The notes: a model not told the origin generated them from the sequence alone. Shown: positions 49,701-59,960, numbered from the stretch's first letter. The stretch is DNA of 64,000 bases from Nereocystis luetkeana (GCA_031213475.1 JARUPZ010000025.1:8640592-8704591); one strand, 5' to 3'. Numbers and translations: made by a program.

Positions 49701-52700
49701 CATAGACCGAAAAAGGGCGGGTGGGTGGGCGGGAGAATCAACGAATTATTGGCCCGGTGAGCGACCGCTGTCCAGATGCAAGCCACAGGCCCTGTCTGTT
49801 CGCGTGTTCTACCAGACTGCCAGGACCGTTCCGTGCCGTGTCCACCTGGTACTCCCACAAGCGCGATCGGCCTAACAGCGCCCGCTGCTGTTGTCGGAGC
49901 GACTACGTACTAGTGATACGTACCCAGCCAAGGAATACGAACCGTAACGCCTGGTTCTCTCTACGATGCGTTGTACGATAGAGGTTAGCACATTTCCGAC
50001 AATTTAGTTTCTGAATAACGGGGGTTCATATACCGAAAAACCGTCGGCATGCCAATCTTGTTTCGAAAAATGTCGTTTTTTAAAACTTGGGCCATGGGAG
50101 TATCCATCGGGAAGCGATTTGATTTTTGCTGGAGTCATTTTTCGGGTGGGATATGGAGCCCCTTAAGGGAGGGGCCTCAGAAAATTTAGGGTGAACCTCT
50201 ATCGTAGAACGCATGCTACAACAACAAACTACAGATTATTATCATATCGGTTGCCGATCCCAAATAATCTTCTCCTTTACGCTACCATGGTATTGTTTAT
50301 ATTAGGGTGGGCAGTAAAAGCTTCTCGAGTACAAGGAGTACATTGGGGGCGGGAGGGGGGGTACTCGGTATCATGCATGGCCGTAGTTCGGGAGGGGGGG
50401 GGGAGGGGCACCCACGTTTCTGAAAAAAAAAATACGTGGAACTATTAATCGTGATAGTGATGTCCATTTGTCACAATAGTAGTAATAAATCTTACCGGTA
50501 AAGTCGTAAAACTTTTCGCTCTGGGCCAACGCAGAGGGAATCCACGCTACAACCTGTCCAGGCGTTTTTTCAACGAGGCGGGGAGGGGGGGGGGGGAGTC
50601 CGAGGCATGTTTTTCACAAGCGGGGAGGGGGGAGAGGGGGGGGTCGAGGCACATTTCATCATAGCAGGAGGGGGGAGTCGAGGCGTCGAGGCATGTTATT
50701 AACAAACGGGGAGGGGGGAGGGGGGGGGGCAAGACATGCTCCTAACCTATGGGGAGGGGGGGGGGGGCGAGACAGGTTTGAATATGGGGGGAGGGGGGAG
50801 TTGAGGCATGCTTCTAAAGCCGGGGGGGGGGGCGGGGGGGGTCGTTGCAGTACTATTCCGATCTGAGCGACTTGAACCTATGCCAATGGGAACAACAAAA
50901 AACTACAAAACGTTTGAGTTGCAAAGATTCCCGCCAGACTTTTTCAGAACAAGCTTTCTATGAGCACGATTCTTCGAACGAAAAGTTCCAAGCTTTTCGA
51001 AAAAAACCCGAAATAAACAATTCTGGGGGTGATGTTGGGCCAAGATCGGCTTCATAAAAACTCGGGCGGATGATTTGTTCGAAGCGGCGAGATTCCGAGT
51101 CCTCGACAGACATCGATCGAGACAACTAGCGACTGCGTCATGAATTCGGAACGAGATGCGCTCGTTGTAGGGGCTCCGACCCACCCTATTACGGGGGATC
51201 ATCGAGCAGTGGGAATGTTGAATGAACCCTATGCGCGACAATATACAAAGGCACGTACCGGGAGGGAGAAGAGACGACACCTGTGACCACGGCTTGTCCA
51301 GAAGATCGCTGAGGGTAAAACCTCCTACGAGATAGGCTGGAAAGTAAAAGTGATGACTGAAAAAAAGAAAAAAGTAAATAGGACCAACTATTTTTTAGTA
51401 AAGACAGGGAAATATATAGTTTTTTTTCGTGTGTACCGTAGGTCCTATTTACTGTGGTCCCCCGTAATAGGGTCACCTAGTTTACATAACGGCCGGTGAT
51501 ATGTGGCGGGCGCTGGCCAGACGTATGATAAAAAAAAAAAGTGGCCGCTGGTGTGCACAAAACAGATGACAAAGTTCTCGATCCACACCGAATGGAAACA
51601 TTACTTTTCTTTTTAGGTGTTTTTTATTTTAGGTCTGGGAGAAGAGCGTAGGACGCCGCCGGCAAGCTCTCGTCCCCTAGACCATGGATCCATTCGGGGC
51701 CGTCATTGGCACTCGTTGGCCTTGTCCGACACCAAGCGGGTTGGCCGTGGGCTGGCTCTGTGTCGAGATAGAAGGTTTATCGTCGCACGAGCTGATTTCT
51801 ATCAGCGTGTTGACAATTTTACAACGAAGAAAAACAAATAGCAACGAGAAAAAAACAAAGAGCTCCGTCTGCAGCCGCTTAAAAAAACAAAAAAGGGGGG
51901 AAAAAACGAAGCCTTTTTAATTCTTCTAGGTAGGTCTTCACCCTTTTAATACTGCAGCCCCGTTTTGGGGAAAAATCACTTGGAATTAGACTGGTTTGTC
52001 CCCAGATCGGGACAGCAGCACAAAAGGGGTTAATAAATGGGGGGGAGTTGAGCAACGTCCGGCTCGACTTTTAGCAAGAAACGTGCCAGGGCAAGAAAAT
52101 ATTTACTGCTGTCGTGTTGAAATTAGCGCAGGCCACACCAGGCCAGGAACAACAACAGGAGCATAAGCGTACCACATAAGAACCTGGGCGTAACGCACAT
52201 AAAAATAAGAATAAGAACTCGAGCCAGTCCCTGAATAAGATTTTCTTGCAAGCCCTTTATAGTGGGCAGGCAGTGCCGTTCCGTACGAAACAGGGTCGTT
52301 TGTTTTTTGCCTGTTTTTTTGTGCTGTTGGTTCATAGCGTTCACGTCATAACTCCACTGCTGCTGTGATTTATGAGATGGATGTTTTTTGACTCGAGGAA
52401 AGCTATGCCAGGAACGGTCCCGAATGCTTGGGAAGCTGGGGAGCATCCTTGGTAGAAGCTATGATACATAGTTTACACAGCTTGGAAAGATGAGTTTCGA
52501 CGAAATGCTCGATTTCACAGCTATTGCATATATAAAACAAAAAAACTACGGTTCAGTATCGTCTCATCAGATTATCTATTAATAAAGTACTGACGTCGAT
52601 ATTTCGATTCCCTGGTTTACCGAAATTGCCATCATTCGATAAAGAACATCGAAAGTTCAGCCTTTTTGGGGGGGAAATATCGGAACTTTTGATGTTATCT

Positions 52701-54010
52701 AGCGAACACTATTACGGGGGACCATAGTTAATAGGACCTATGGTATACATAAAACCTATATATCTAACCATTTTTACTAACAATATTTGGTCCTATTAAC
52801 TATGGTCCCCCGTAATAAAATACTGACGTCAATATTTCGATTACCTGGTTTACCGAAATTGCCATCATTCGATAAAGAACATCGAAAGTTCAGCCTTTTT
52901 GGGGGGGGGAATATCGGAACTTTTGATGTAATCTATCGAACACTATTACGGTGGACCATAGTAAATAGGACCAAATATTGTTAGTAAAAATAGCGAAATG
53001 TATAGGTTTTTGTGTATACCGTAGGTCCTATTTAATATCGTCCCCCGTAATACTATTGATACAGTATTACAAGCAGTGGGTACCATGACTTTGAACCCTT
53101 TCATGGATAGTACTGCGGTCCCGTTTCGGGGACAAACAACTACCTAGAATTTGAGTGGTGTGTCTCCTCTACGGGACTGCAGTCCTATCAATAGAAGGGA
53201 TAAGAGAGGCCTGGTACGGCACAAGCCGAACACGCCTCTCTAAAAAACGCGCTATCTTGTCCACAGTGTGAGACACAGCACCCCTCTGTAAGGAGCGTTC
53301 GTTGATAGGTTGATCTTAAGACGAAGCGGTCCTTACATTCCCGCCTGGGATGGTACGTGGTCTTTCCTAAACTGTACAATTGTCCTACTATTACGGGGGG
53401 GCATAGTAAATAGGACCAAATATTGTTAGTAAAAATAGCGATATATGCAGGTTTTTGTGTGTACCGTAGGTCCTATTTACTATGGCCCCCCTTAATACTG
53501 TTGGGTGCCCCTCTCTTCAAGTCGGGGTATCAACTGCTGCTACACTATCTCAACTCGGGGTACCCACTGCTCTGCCTACCGGTGGTGTCTTCTTGCCTGG
53601 CGAAAGTTGCGGCCGCGTCGACGCCAAGAGAGTGGGGAGAGTGGGGAAGAAAGCTCGAAATCAAAAGTTTGGTGTGTCTCATGTCTCATGTATCGACATC
53701 GCGATATTTTGATTACGTACATCGACAGCTCGGCACTTTTTCGAAATATCGGAACTTTCGATTCGTTACTAAAAACGCTACCATCAATATTAATATGGAA
53801 AATACATTAATGCTGAACTAATGCTGTCTTCCTTGCCTGGATGCCCATAGCGAGGGTGGCGGCCGCGTCAACGCCGAGAGAGTGGGCCACGCCCAGAGCA
53901 CAGGCCCAGCAGAAAAACACGCTCGCCAGGTCTTTAGAAAAGTCGTCCCCCCTCGGGTCGTCGCTCCGTCTGCGCGGCGGCTGAGGATTGAACACAGGAA
54001 GGACATACAA
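40575..54010 (-). CDS. DUF1295 / steroid 5-alpha-reductase-like membrane protein
   Basis: Ten exons: 54010-53837, 50553-50496, 48762-48612, 46946-46841, 46072-46012, 44607-44537, 42410-42297, 41448-41362, 41202-41123 (uncertain), 40677-40575. All phases match; about 334 residues. The protein is hydrophobic with several membrane spans and follows family PF06966 (DUF1295) in order: WIPSALAQSEKFYDFTG, RQLIATTLVLIWTTRLG, HDSRFNHVR, FWTVQGMWVF, AVWLAGFSLE, VTADNQKRDFKADPENAGKFID, GLWSRCRHPNYIGE, then LEHGADKKYG and a Tyr/Lys C-terminal stretch. Members are predicted NAD(P)H-dependent reductases of ER or plastid membranes related to steroid 5-alpha reductase and isoprenylcysteine methyltransferase; the substrate is unknown. 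Exon 1 uses a GC donor. A start exon at 58656-58633 is an alternative 5' end. Confidence 0.87.
41123..41202 (-). CDS. DUF1295 gene, candidate exon 9
   Basis: Acceptor ttccccacag; LFMFFIG resembles the family's LLLFVSG strand and phases fit both neighbours if the donor is gtgatc at 41122. It adds about 18 hydrophilic residues the family lacks, so the true link may be a microexon I did not find. Confidence 0.35.
41362..41448 (-). CDS. DUF1295 gene, exon 8
   Basis: Acceptor aattcag, donor gtgagc, 29 codons in phase 0. Membrane span VIWSGFFVFCSRG and a second hydrophobic stretch ending AGPAFV, as the family requires after NYIGE. Confidence 0.87.
41859..41967. mobile_element. MITE-A
   Basis: Intact, in the DUF1295 intron 7. 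Confidence 0.82.
42297..42410 (-). CDS. DUF1295 gene, exon 7 (core motif)
   Basis: Acceptor tttatgcag, donor gtgagc, 38 codons. VTADNQKRDFKADP, GKFIDVGLW and CRHPNYIGE: the most conserved block of DUF1295, thought to bind the nucleotide cofactor by analogy with related reductases. Confidence 0.92.
42512..42604. mobile_element. MITE-B
   Basis: In the DUF1295 intron 6, ~100 bp from exon 7. Confidence 0.78.
43990..44105. mobile_element. MITE-A with 7-bp insertion
   Basis: cctggta inserted after aaaaaccta (44040-44046). Confidence 0.78.
44537..44607 (-). CDS. DUF1295 gene, exon 6
   Basis: Acceptor cctctacag, donor gtatgg. Encodes a Gly-rich turn and IGLAVWLAGFSLE, the helix before the conserved VTAD motif. 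Confidence 0.87.
44855..45035. repeat. (gta)n microsatellite
   Basis: About 170 bp of gta with few interruptions (cagtagcagt). Confidence 0.95.
45599..45705. mobile_element. MITE-A
   Basis: In the DUF1295 intron 5; a short extra fragment lies just upstream at 45552. Confidence 0.76.
46012..46072 (-). CDS. DUF1295 gene, exon 5
   Basis: Acceptor ggaaaccag, donor gtgaga. GMWVFFTPLPMLALHMVDPR, a membrane span and luminal turn. Phase 1 end. Confidence 0.85.
46315..46780. repeat. (cta)n microsatellite
   Basis: About 460 bp, in the DUF1295 intron 4. Long Leu, Tyr or Val frames here are artefacts. Confidence 0.95.
46841..46946 (-). CDS. DUF1295 gene, exon 4
   Basis: Acceptor ctcgaccag, donor gtagct. 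LGTFLFQRIRRQRHDSRFNH then a span ending FWTVQ. A gt...ag 15-mer inside (46895-46881) is in frame and encodes conserved RFNHV, so it is read as exon. Confidence 0.88.
47950..48505 (+). repeat. Repeat D, long copy
   Basis: Full family block in the DUF1295 intron 3; a partial extra end at 48520-48570. Confidence 0.7.
48612..48762 (-). CDS. DUF1295 gene, exon 3
   Basis: Acceptor ttttctctag, donor gtaggt. Two membrane spans, MLAFMSVAVFSQMG and RQLIATTLVLIWTTR, joined by a basic loop. Confidence 0.88.
49255..49605 (-). mobile_element. tRNA-derived SINE, full length
   Basis: Starts (49604) with a tRNA-like head: box A-like tggcttggtgg, box B gggttcaagtc, five-pair T stem. About 230 bp of body, then an A/T-rich tail near 49266-49281. 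Related to the copies at 56.6-56.9 kb and 51.2 kb. Confidence 0.65.
49974..50206. mobile_element. TIR element F, ~233 bp
   Basis: Ends tacgatagaggtt and aacctctatcgta. It interrupts a sequence that is continuous in its relative at 33.64-33.65 kb, which marks a clean insertion. Confidence 0.7.
50496..50553 (-). CDS. DUF1295 gene, exon 2
   Basis: Acceptor ctggacag, donor gtaaga. VVAWIPSALAQSEKFYDFT is the signature N-terminal motif of the family; ends in phase 1. Confidence 0.88.
51187..51469. mobile_element. MITE-A interrupted by a SINE
   Basis: Left 14 bp at 51187-51200, remainder at 51370-51469. Confidence 0.7.
51201..51369 (+). mobile_element. 5'-truncated SINE inserted in a MITE
   Basis: Body of the 49.3 kb SINE in opposite orientation, without tRNA head, ending in an A-rich tail (gaaaaaaagaaaaaa), inside MITE-A 51187-51469. 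Confidence 0.65.
51939..52034. mobile_element. MITE-B
   Basis: Diverged copy. Confidence 0.7.
52710..52817. mobile_element. MITE-A
   Basis: First of two copies in a duplicated block (TTAATAGGACC subfamily). Confidence 0.82.
52944..53052. mobile_element. MITE-A
   Basis: Second copy in the block, but of the TAAATAGGACC subfamily. Confidence 0.82.
53093..53206. mobile_element. MITE-B
   Basis: Diverged; right arm carries extra atagaa. Confidence 0.68.
53389..53497. mobile_element. MITE-A
   Basis: Intact left end; right end ccccccttaata. Confidence 0.78.
53586..53635 (-). pseudogene. Partial copy of DUF1295 exon 1 end with GC donor
   Basis: The stretch cactctcttggcgtcgacgc and the downstream ccaggcaagaagac match exon 1 end and its GC donor (53870-53826). 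Lies in the following intron. Confidence 0.6.
53837..54010 (-). CDS. DUF1295 gene, exon 1
   Basis: Met at 54010 is in frame; alternatively an acceptor (caatcctcag) at 53981 would join an upstream exon. Encodes an Arg/Asp-rich lead, then a membrane span (DLASVFFCWACALGVAHSLG). GC donor gcaagg at 53836, phase 0. Confidence 0.72.
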
Positions 54011-54322
54011 CGGGAGGGAGAGAGGGGAAACAAGAACTGTTCATGATGGTATCATACAAAACAAGTCACGAGCCACGAGGCACGCCATGCAAGGCAAAAC
54101 GTGTGCTGTGAAAAGGGCGTACATAGGGCCGAGTGTTCGACTCTAGAACCGATCTGGTATAACAGCAGTAGTACGAGTACCCGCCCGGTACGTCGGTGGT
54201 TCACTTGCTTTACTCACTGCATTTGCGATTATTCCTTCGATTTTACTTTCCCCGTGAATTTGCGATTTTCTTTGATTTGGTTTTCTCCGTCGCAGTCCGT
54301 GATCTCGGAATTACAGTATAAA

Positions 54323-54428
54323 TATTACGGGGGACCATAGTAAAGGTAAACACAAAAATCTATATACTCACCTACTTTTTATAAAAATATTTGGTTCTAT
54401 TTACTACCAGGTATGGTCCCCCGTAATA
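54323..54428. mobile_element. MITE-A with 7-bp insertion
   Basis: ccaggta inserted after ttacta (54407-54413); a short internal deletion follows accatagtaaa. Confidence 0.76.
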
Positions 54429-54593
54429 GTATCTCTCTAGGATAAGGAATCAGGACGGACGACATTGGACACTTCTGGTAGTGCTGGAGGTGTATTGATG
54501 TACCACTTCTGTGGACGGAATTACAAGGACCGTTTATACATTAATATGGAGACCAAGCGATTCTTATATTTACGTCCGGAGTGGCATTAATAG

Positions 54594-54680
54594 TTGGGTA
54601 GCAGTCTCGTTTTGGGGACCAACCGCTCAAATTCTAAGTAATTTGTCCCCAGAACGGGACTGCAGTCCTAGAAGGGATGG
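54594..54680. mobile_element. MITE-B, left end lost
   Basis: Starts within the left arm at gcagtctcgttttgggg. Confidence 0.65.
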
Positions 54681-55402
54681 CAGTTGCCTTGACCTGAACC
54701 TACGACTCACCCGTAATTACGCGGTTTCGGCTTTCCTATGTACTTCAGCGGTAATTAGCTCAAAAGCCGGGGATTATTCGGGCCATCCCCGGGGTAAGAA
54801 ATGAAGGCGTTACGATTCGCATGTGATGCGCCAAAACAAACGCAACGACGTTTTCCTGGGACGTGCTGCTGCTGTGCTCTACTATCATGGGTCTCTCTTG
54901 TGAGTGCTTCCCATTACAGTAGTTCATTTTTACGGCGTTTTGGCTGGGTTTCGATTTGATATTGTTTTTTTAGGGGGACCGGGGGCGCCAAAAAATAACC
55001 TAGTTTAAGAATTACTAACCTCTTACTTCAGCTACCGGTCAGTTACCGGTAATTACCTGTTACCGGTAACTGCCATCCCTGGTTTTATGTGAAGGCAATA
55101 CAATATACCCTGGTACGATATACCTGGTATGTGAATAGCCTGGTCATCCTCTTACGTATTATTTTATACCTGGTACACAAGAAGACACACAGGACGAATT
55201 CAGAGCCGAGTCGGCTCAAAACAAGCGCACGGGGCAAACGGACACACACACAAGACAACACAAGAATCGTCTCTCGCTGCAAAGATATTGTTGAGATCTT
55301 TCTGTGTGTGTGCTCTTCCTTCACATTAAACCGTTATTTCTATCTATCGACGCACAACCATTGCCCGCGCCGATTCTTCAACCCTACTATTAACACCGGG
55401 TA

Positions 55403-55500
55403 TTAACCCCTTTAGAACCGCAGTCCCATTTGGGGACAAAACTACTTGAAATTTGACTGGTTTGTCCCCAGAACGGGACTGCGGTTCTAAAAGGGTTAAA
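55403..55500. mobile_element. MITE-B
   Basis: Near-consensus copy. Confidence 0.82.
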
Positions 55501-56488
55501 TATCAATAATAGAGAGATGCAAGCTCTGTGCTCACGAAACTACGGAACTACGAAACTACGACACATGAGATAAACAACAAGTTATATTGTTACGCAGAAG
55601 GCAGAGTAGAGGCGTAGACGAGATAGACGCATTGCTCGGCGTCTGCAATCTCCCCGGCGTCCAGAACATCAGCTTCGAAATTCGTCCGAGCGTGCGTGTT
55701 TCTTACGCAGTACGGTGGCTTTTGTTTTGGCTCGTGTGTTATCCCGCGCGTGTTTTGGAGCGCAATAAAGAGAACGCAGCCCCCTGAGATGCGTTTCAGA
55801 GCCGATATTCTCCAACACAATCGAGGCACCTGCTGCTGCTGTTCTGCTGCGTGTTGCGTTCTTCACATTAAACCGTTATTTTTACATACCCGTCGACATG
55901 TGTATACCGTTAGAGATCGAACGATAATCGAGTTCGATATGTACGATATTTAAAGAAAAACGAAACGAAAAGCTACACAGAAATAGTACGTGCCGTACGT
56001 AATCGATACGATCTCGCTGTTTGATACAACCTGGTATGACACCACACGTACCGGTATCAGGTACTGGTACTTGGTAAGGTTAAGGTTTCGGTCAGCGTCA
56101 CCAGGGACGCCTGGAACTGCAGTCTTTTTTCGAAAATATCAGCATGAGAAAAACAAACCTGAGCGCTGAGAACCCACGGCGGATGTACGAGAGAATTAAA
56201 AAAAAAAAAATCGTCCTCTTGTCCCAACTTTTGGATCCCTTGGTTCTAGAGACTGGGGGGAGGGGGGGGAAACAACAACAAGCAGTAGGGTCTCCGAACC
56301 CAAGTAAACCAAAATTGGCAAAGAAAAGAGGAAAAATATACCACTCTGTCTCGAAATATAAGAACCTTTTGGTTTCACAATTAGTGTAGAACCGGTGCTT
56401 ATGTAATGGGACAGAGTGGCAAGCTTTTTTGTCGCAGTTCGTCCTGCGCGTGTTCACAGCGCTCCGGTTAGTTTTACATGTTTTTTTG

Positions 56489-56586
56489 TTAACCCTTTTA
56501 GAACCGCAGTCTCGTTCTGGGGACAATCCAGTCAAATTTCAAGTAGTTTTGTCCCCAAACGGGACTGCGGTTCTAAAGGGGTTAAG
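56489..56586. mobile_element. MITE-B
   Basis: Near-consensus, immediately downstream of the SINE tail end. Confidence 0.82.
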
Positions 56587-56589
56587 TCA

Positions 56590-56930
56590 CTTTCACTCTT
56601 GTTGAAGGTTCTTTTGTGCTCAGCGATCTTCTTTCTGCACAAGCCGTGCTCACAGGCGTCGTCCCTTCTTCCCTTCCGTACGAGTACACGTGTCTTCAAT
56701 TTTATCGTGCATCGATGAATAGGGTTCAGCATTCCCACTGCTGTCGCTCGCCGATTTTCATCGAATGCTGCCATTAGTCACTCACCACGCGCTTGCCGCT
56801 CATCAATGTTTGTACAAGAAAGAGCCCTTTCGCACGAGCATGCACTCGGAGAGACTCGAAAACACGAAATTGGTCTTACTATTAATTGGCACGCGGACCA
56901 CCAACCAAGCCACCGGGGTATTAGGCCTAT
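56590..56930 (-). mobile_element. tRNA-derived SINE, diverged copy
   Basis: Aligns with the element at 49.3-49.6 kb over its length, including the degenerate tRNA head (56930-56850) and the ttcagcattcccactgct block. Confidence 0.6.
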
Positions 56931-57550
56931 CTTACGAGTGCATCTTACTTGGTCCTTTTTTATGTACCAGGTATGTACTATGGTGCGGTTTGTTGTGGTG
57001 TGTGGATGTCGACGGATAGAAAGAACGATTTCATGCCAAAAACAGCATATGCATGAACTAAATACACACGCACGACGAAAGAAAATCGTCTACGTAGTCG
57101 AGATATTTCCATAGACTGCACCGCGCACCGCTCGGCGTTCTCACTCTCCCTACTAGCCTGAGCCTGATGTCTCGAAAATCAGCTACCAGGTACCACTTTG
57201 GCCGTAAATATAAGTACCGTTGAGACACTAACATGAACACCAAGCGGACCTTACAGTCACACCCAGATTGGTATGTATAAATTATCACATTCGTCCGAAG
57301 GGGTGTGTTACTACTGCTGTAGTAAAAGTTGTCCTATTGTTTTGGGTCTTTCGACCAGGTTCGTCTATACCTGGTACCAGCTTGGGTACACCATGCACAG
57401 TGCAAGACAACACGCCCCCACATCCTGGGATGCATTTTCCGAGCTGATTTTTCTCCAATACAAGCAGGGCAGGCAGGCAGGCAGGCTCTTGATGTAAATA
57501 TCTCGGACTGCTATAAATTGAACTGACAGCTGACGTACTCTTCTAGCTTT

Positions 57551-57648
57551 TTAACCCCTTTAGAACCGCAGTCCCGTTTTGGGGACAAACCACTCAAATA
57601 TCAAGTAGTGTGTCCCCAAAACGGGACAGCGGTTCTAAAAGGGTTAAC
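57551..57648. mobile_element. MITE-B
   Basis: Near-consensus copy. Confidence 0.82.
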
Positions 57649-58091
57649 AAAAAAGCGTAGAGATCATCCCACACCAAACGCATTGCTCCGCGCTTGCGCT
57701 CTCCCACGTTGTACATATCATACAACTATTACCTATTAATAGTAAAGAACATGAGCTTGGAGATTCGTCCAGCAGTATATATACCCCGATGGAAATACTG
57801 CGCGTCGGGGGGATGTACAACTTGCCGGCAAAGATGTCAGGAGACGGTCTGTCAAGGGAAAACGTGCATCGGTCAAGGGTGTAGATCCTATTAACAGTGT
57901 TCCAAACTGAAACCTAGTAGTGTGACGTCCGTCAAGATATACAAGCGGGAAAACACCGTCCGTCAAGGGGTTAAAGTGCCGTCTCCTGACATATTTGCTT
58001 GCTGGAGTGTCATCTTAGGTGAGTAGGTTTAGTAGGTACATGCAGCAAAAGTTCTCGGGCACACGTGCACCTGTACTGTTTGTTGCACAGC

Positions 58092-58436
58092 AGCAGTAGA
58101 CTGACAGATCAAGATGGCGAGATCATTGCTGCCATGAATGCTGTGCGCTCGAACTCGGGAGGATATTGCCACACCGTGCTCGAAGCCCCCGGTAGCAGAG
58201 TGGCCCAACAGCGCGAAGCAATCGCAAGAGAGCGGTGATAGCCTCGAGCCACGAGCCACGAGCCACCTTGTTGCACAGCAGTATTAATAGTAGACTGACA
58301 GATCAAGATGGCGAGATCATTGCTGCCATGAATGCTGTGCGCTCGCACTCGGGAGGATATTGCCACACCGTGCTCGAAGCCCCCGGCAGCAGAGTGGCCC
58401 AACAGCGCGAAGCAATCGCAAGAGAGCGGTGATTGC
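58092..58436 (+). repeat. Duplicated terminal-exon-like unit
   Basis: Two ~180 bp copies (58092-58240 and 58282-58432). Each is open from an ag|T AGA CTG junction through GEIIAAMNAVR and APGSRVAQQREAIARER to TGA. Differences are few and partly silent. Either a duplicated last exon or a recent noncoding duplication; no upstream exon found. Confidence 0.45.
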
Positions 58437-58632
58437 CTCGAGCCACGAGCCACGAGCCACGAGTGCATACAATGCGTCGGCGCTGTTGGATATACACGCG
58501 GAAGGATGGAAGGTGCTGTGGTCTACGATATCATAGACCTTGGTACTATTAATAGGTTAATAGTACGTAATAAATTAAAATGAAAAAACTGCTGAACAAA
58601 TAATTAGCTACCAGGGTAGTTGCAAAGCAAAC

Positions 58633-58656
58633 CTTTCCAGCTGAAGAGGTAGCCAT
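58633..58656 (-). CDS. Candidate start exon MATSSAGK, minus strand
   Basis: Short start exon, phase 0 end, donor gtttgc. Its phase would fit the acceptor at 53981, so it could be the true first exon of the DUF1295 gene; this rests only on phase and strand. Confidence 0.35.
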
Positions 58657-58953
58657 CTCCACGACGACACGCCACTCGCTCTGCCTGCTTCTCCTCCTCT
58701 CTCCCGTTCGTCCGCCTAGCTCTCTCCCTCTCCACGAGCGGCCCACTGTGTAGCGCAAAAAAACTGCACTTTGCACTTTTCAACTCTCGAACTCGAACTC
58801 TTCATGACGTTATGGAGTTCAATAAGACGAATGGCGTTGTTTATGTGGGAAACCATGCATAAAAACCACGACTGCTATTGCCGTGTTGTTGGGTTCAGTA
58901 GTGCTGGTTTCCGTTTGAAAAGGAAAGACTCGGTTGTGAACACACGGCGAACG
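58657..58953. promoter_or_regulatory. Possible divergent promoter
   Basis: About 300 bp free of MITEs between two back-to-back start codons (58656 minus, 58954 plus), with CT-rich stretches near 58685-58735 and a TATA-like gcataaaaac at 58857. Confidence 0.3.
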
Positions 58954-59027
58954 ATGAGCGACGAACCAGACGAGGGAAAGGGGCCTCCTGCTGAGGGATC
59001 ACCCCAGAATTTCGGCCGCAAGAGGAG
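58954..59027 (+). CDS. Candidate start exon, plus strand, hypothetical
   Basis: ATG then a hydrophilic Glu/Gly/Pro-rich stretch ending GRKR, donor gtgaag, phase 2. No family recognised. May start the gene whose later exons are at 60633-61273. Confidence 0.4.
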
Positions 59028-59684
59028 GTGAAGATGTCCCACCTCGTTGTCAAATAGATCATTTTTTGTTTTTGCAGCTGTTTTCTTCAGCTTGCCTCAC
59101 CAATGCAACCATCCACCAGAGATTGCTGTTTCTTCAAGCCCTGGAGCTAACCACAGCAGTACTAGCAGATGCAGGCACCACTCTTACTTAGCGCAGCGAA
59201 CAAGAAAGCAACGCAGGTTGGCTCGTTGTATGTGTGTGTGGGAAGCAAGCAAGCGCACGCTGGGTTCGCTGAGGGCAGACCGGGGTGACTTTTTTGCTCT
59301 GACTTGCGTTGACGCCCCACGCCTGCACTGAAACTCATATGATTTGATACCAGGTACTCCTGATGCCTGGTACAGCCCGATCATCACCTCTTGTCTCTTC
59401 GCGAATCACCTCATGCAACTACAATACGAGTAGTACTACAATACCAGGTACAATAGAATACACCAGCAGATACTGCTGTCGTATTGAAACTGCTGCCGCA
59501 CCTACTGCTGTAGCCAACTATTAATAATAACTACGAGCTTGAATCCATCCAGCTCACCTCCCTACTTCTTGGGGAGCAATGCCAGGTACGGCAGTACGAG
59601 AACAGATATTACTACGAGTATTAATAGTATCATGTTCCGTCCTGATCCTGGTTGCGCTCAGTGCTGCCTTCATTTGGGTAGAGG

Positions 59685-59793
59685 TATCACGGGGGACCAC
59701 AGTTAATAGGACCAAATATTGTTAGTAAAAATGGTCAAATATATAGGTTTTTATGCATACCATAGGTCCTATTAACTATGGTCCCCCGTAATA
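59685..59793. mobile_element. MITE-A
   Basis: Right end intact, followed directly by an acccgc-rich repeat. Confidence 0.8.
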
Positions 59794-59794
59794 G

Positions 59795-59960
59795 GACCCT
59801 GCGGGTACCCGCCAAAAACAGGTACCCGCCAAAAACGGGTACCCGCCAAATTTTGGAGCCCGGACCCTACCCTACGGGGCACCCGCCGGGTAATGCCATT
59901 TTGACGACCGGGTACCCGGGTACCCGTTTTTTTGCCGAGTACCGGGTACCCGGCCATAAT
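59795..59960. repeat. gggtacccgcc-type repeat
   Basis: Short mirrored units gggtacccgccaaaaacggg; a relative lies at 60870-61040. Confidence 0.65.

Noticed and set aside
51281..51324. Splice-bounded segment reading GFTLSDLLDKPWSQ, at first taken as a DUF1295 exon
   Set aside because: The same segment recurs at 49.3 kb (opposite strand) and 56.6 kb as part of a tRNA-headed SINE, and here lies inside a MITE. The true preceding exon is at 53.8-54.0 kb.
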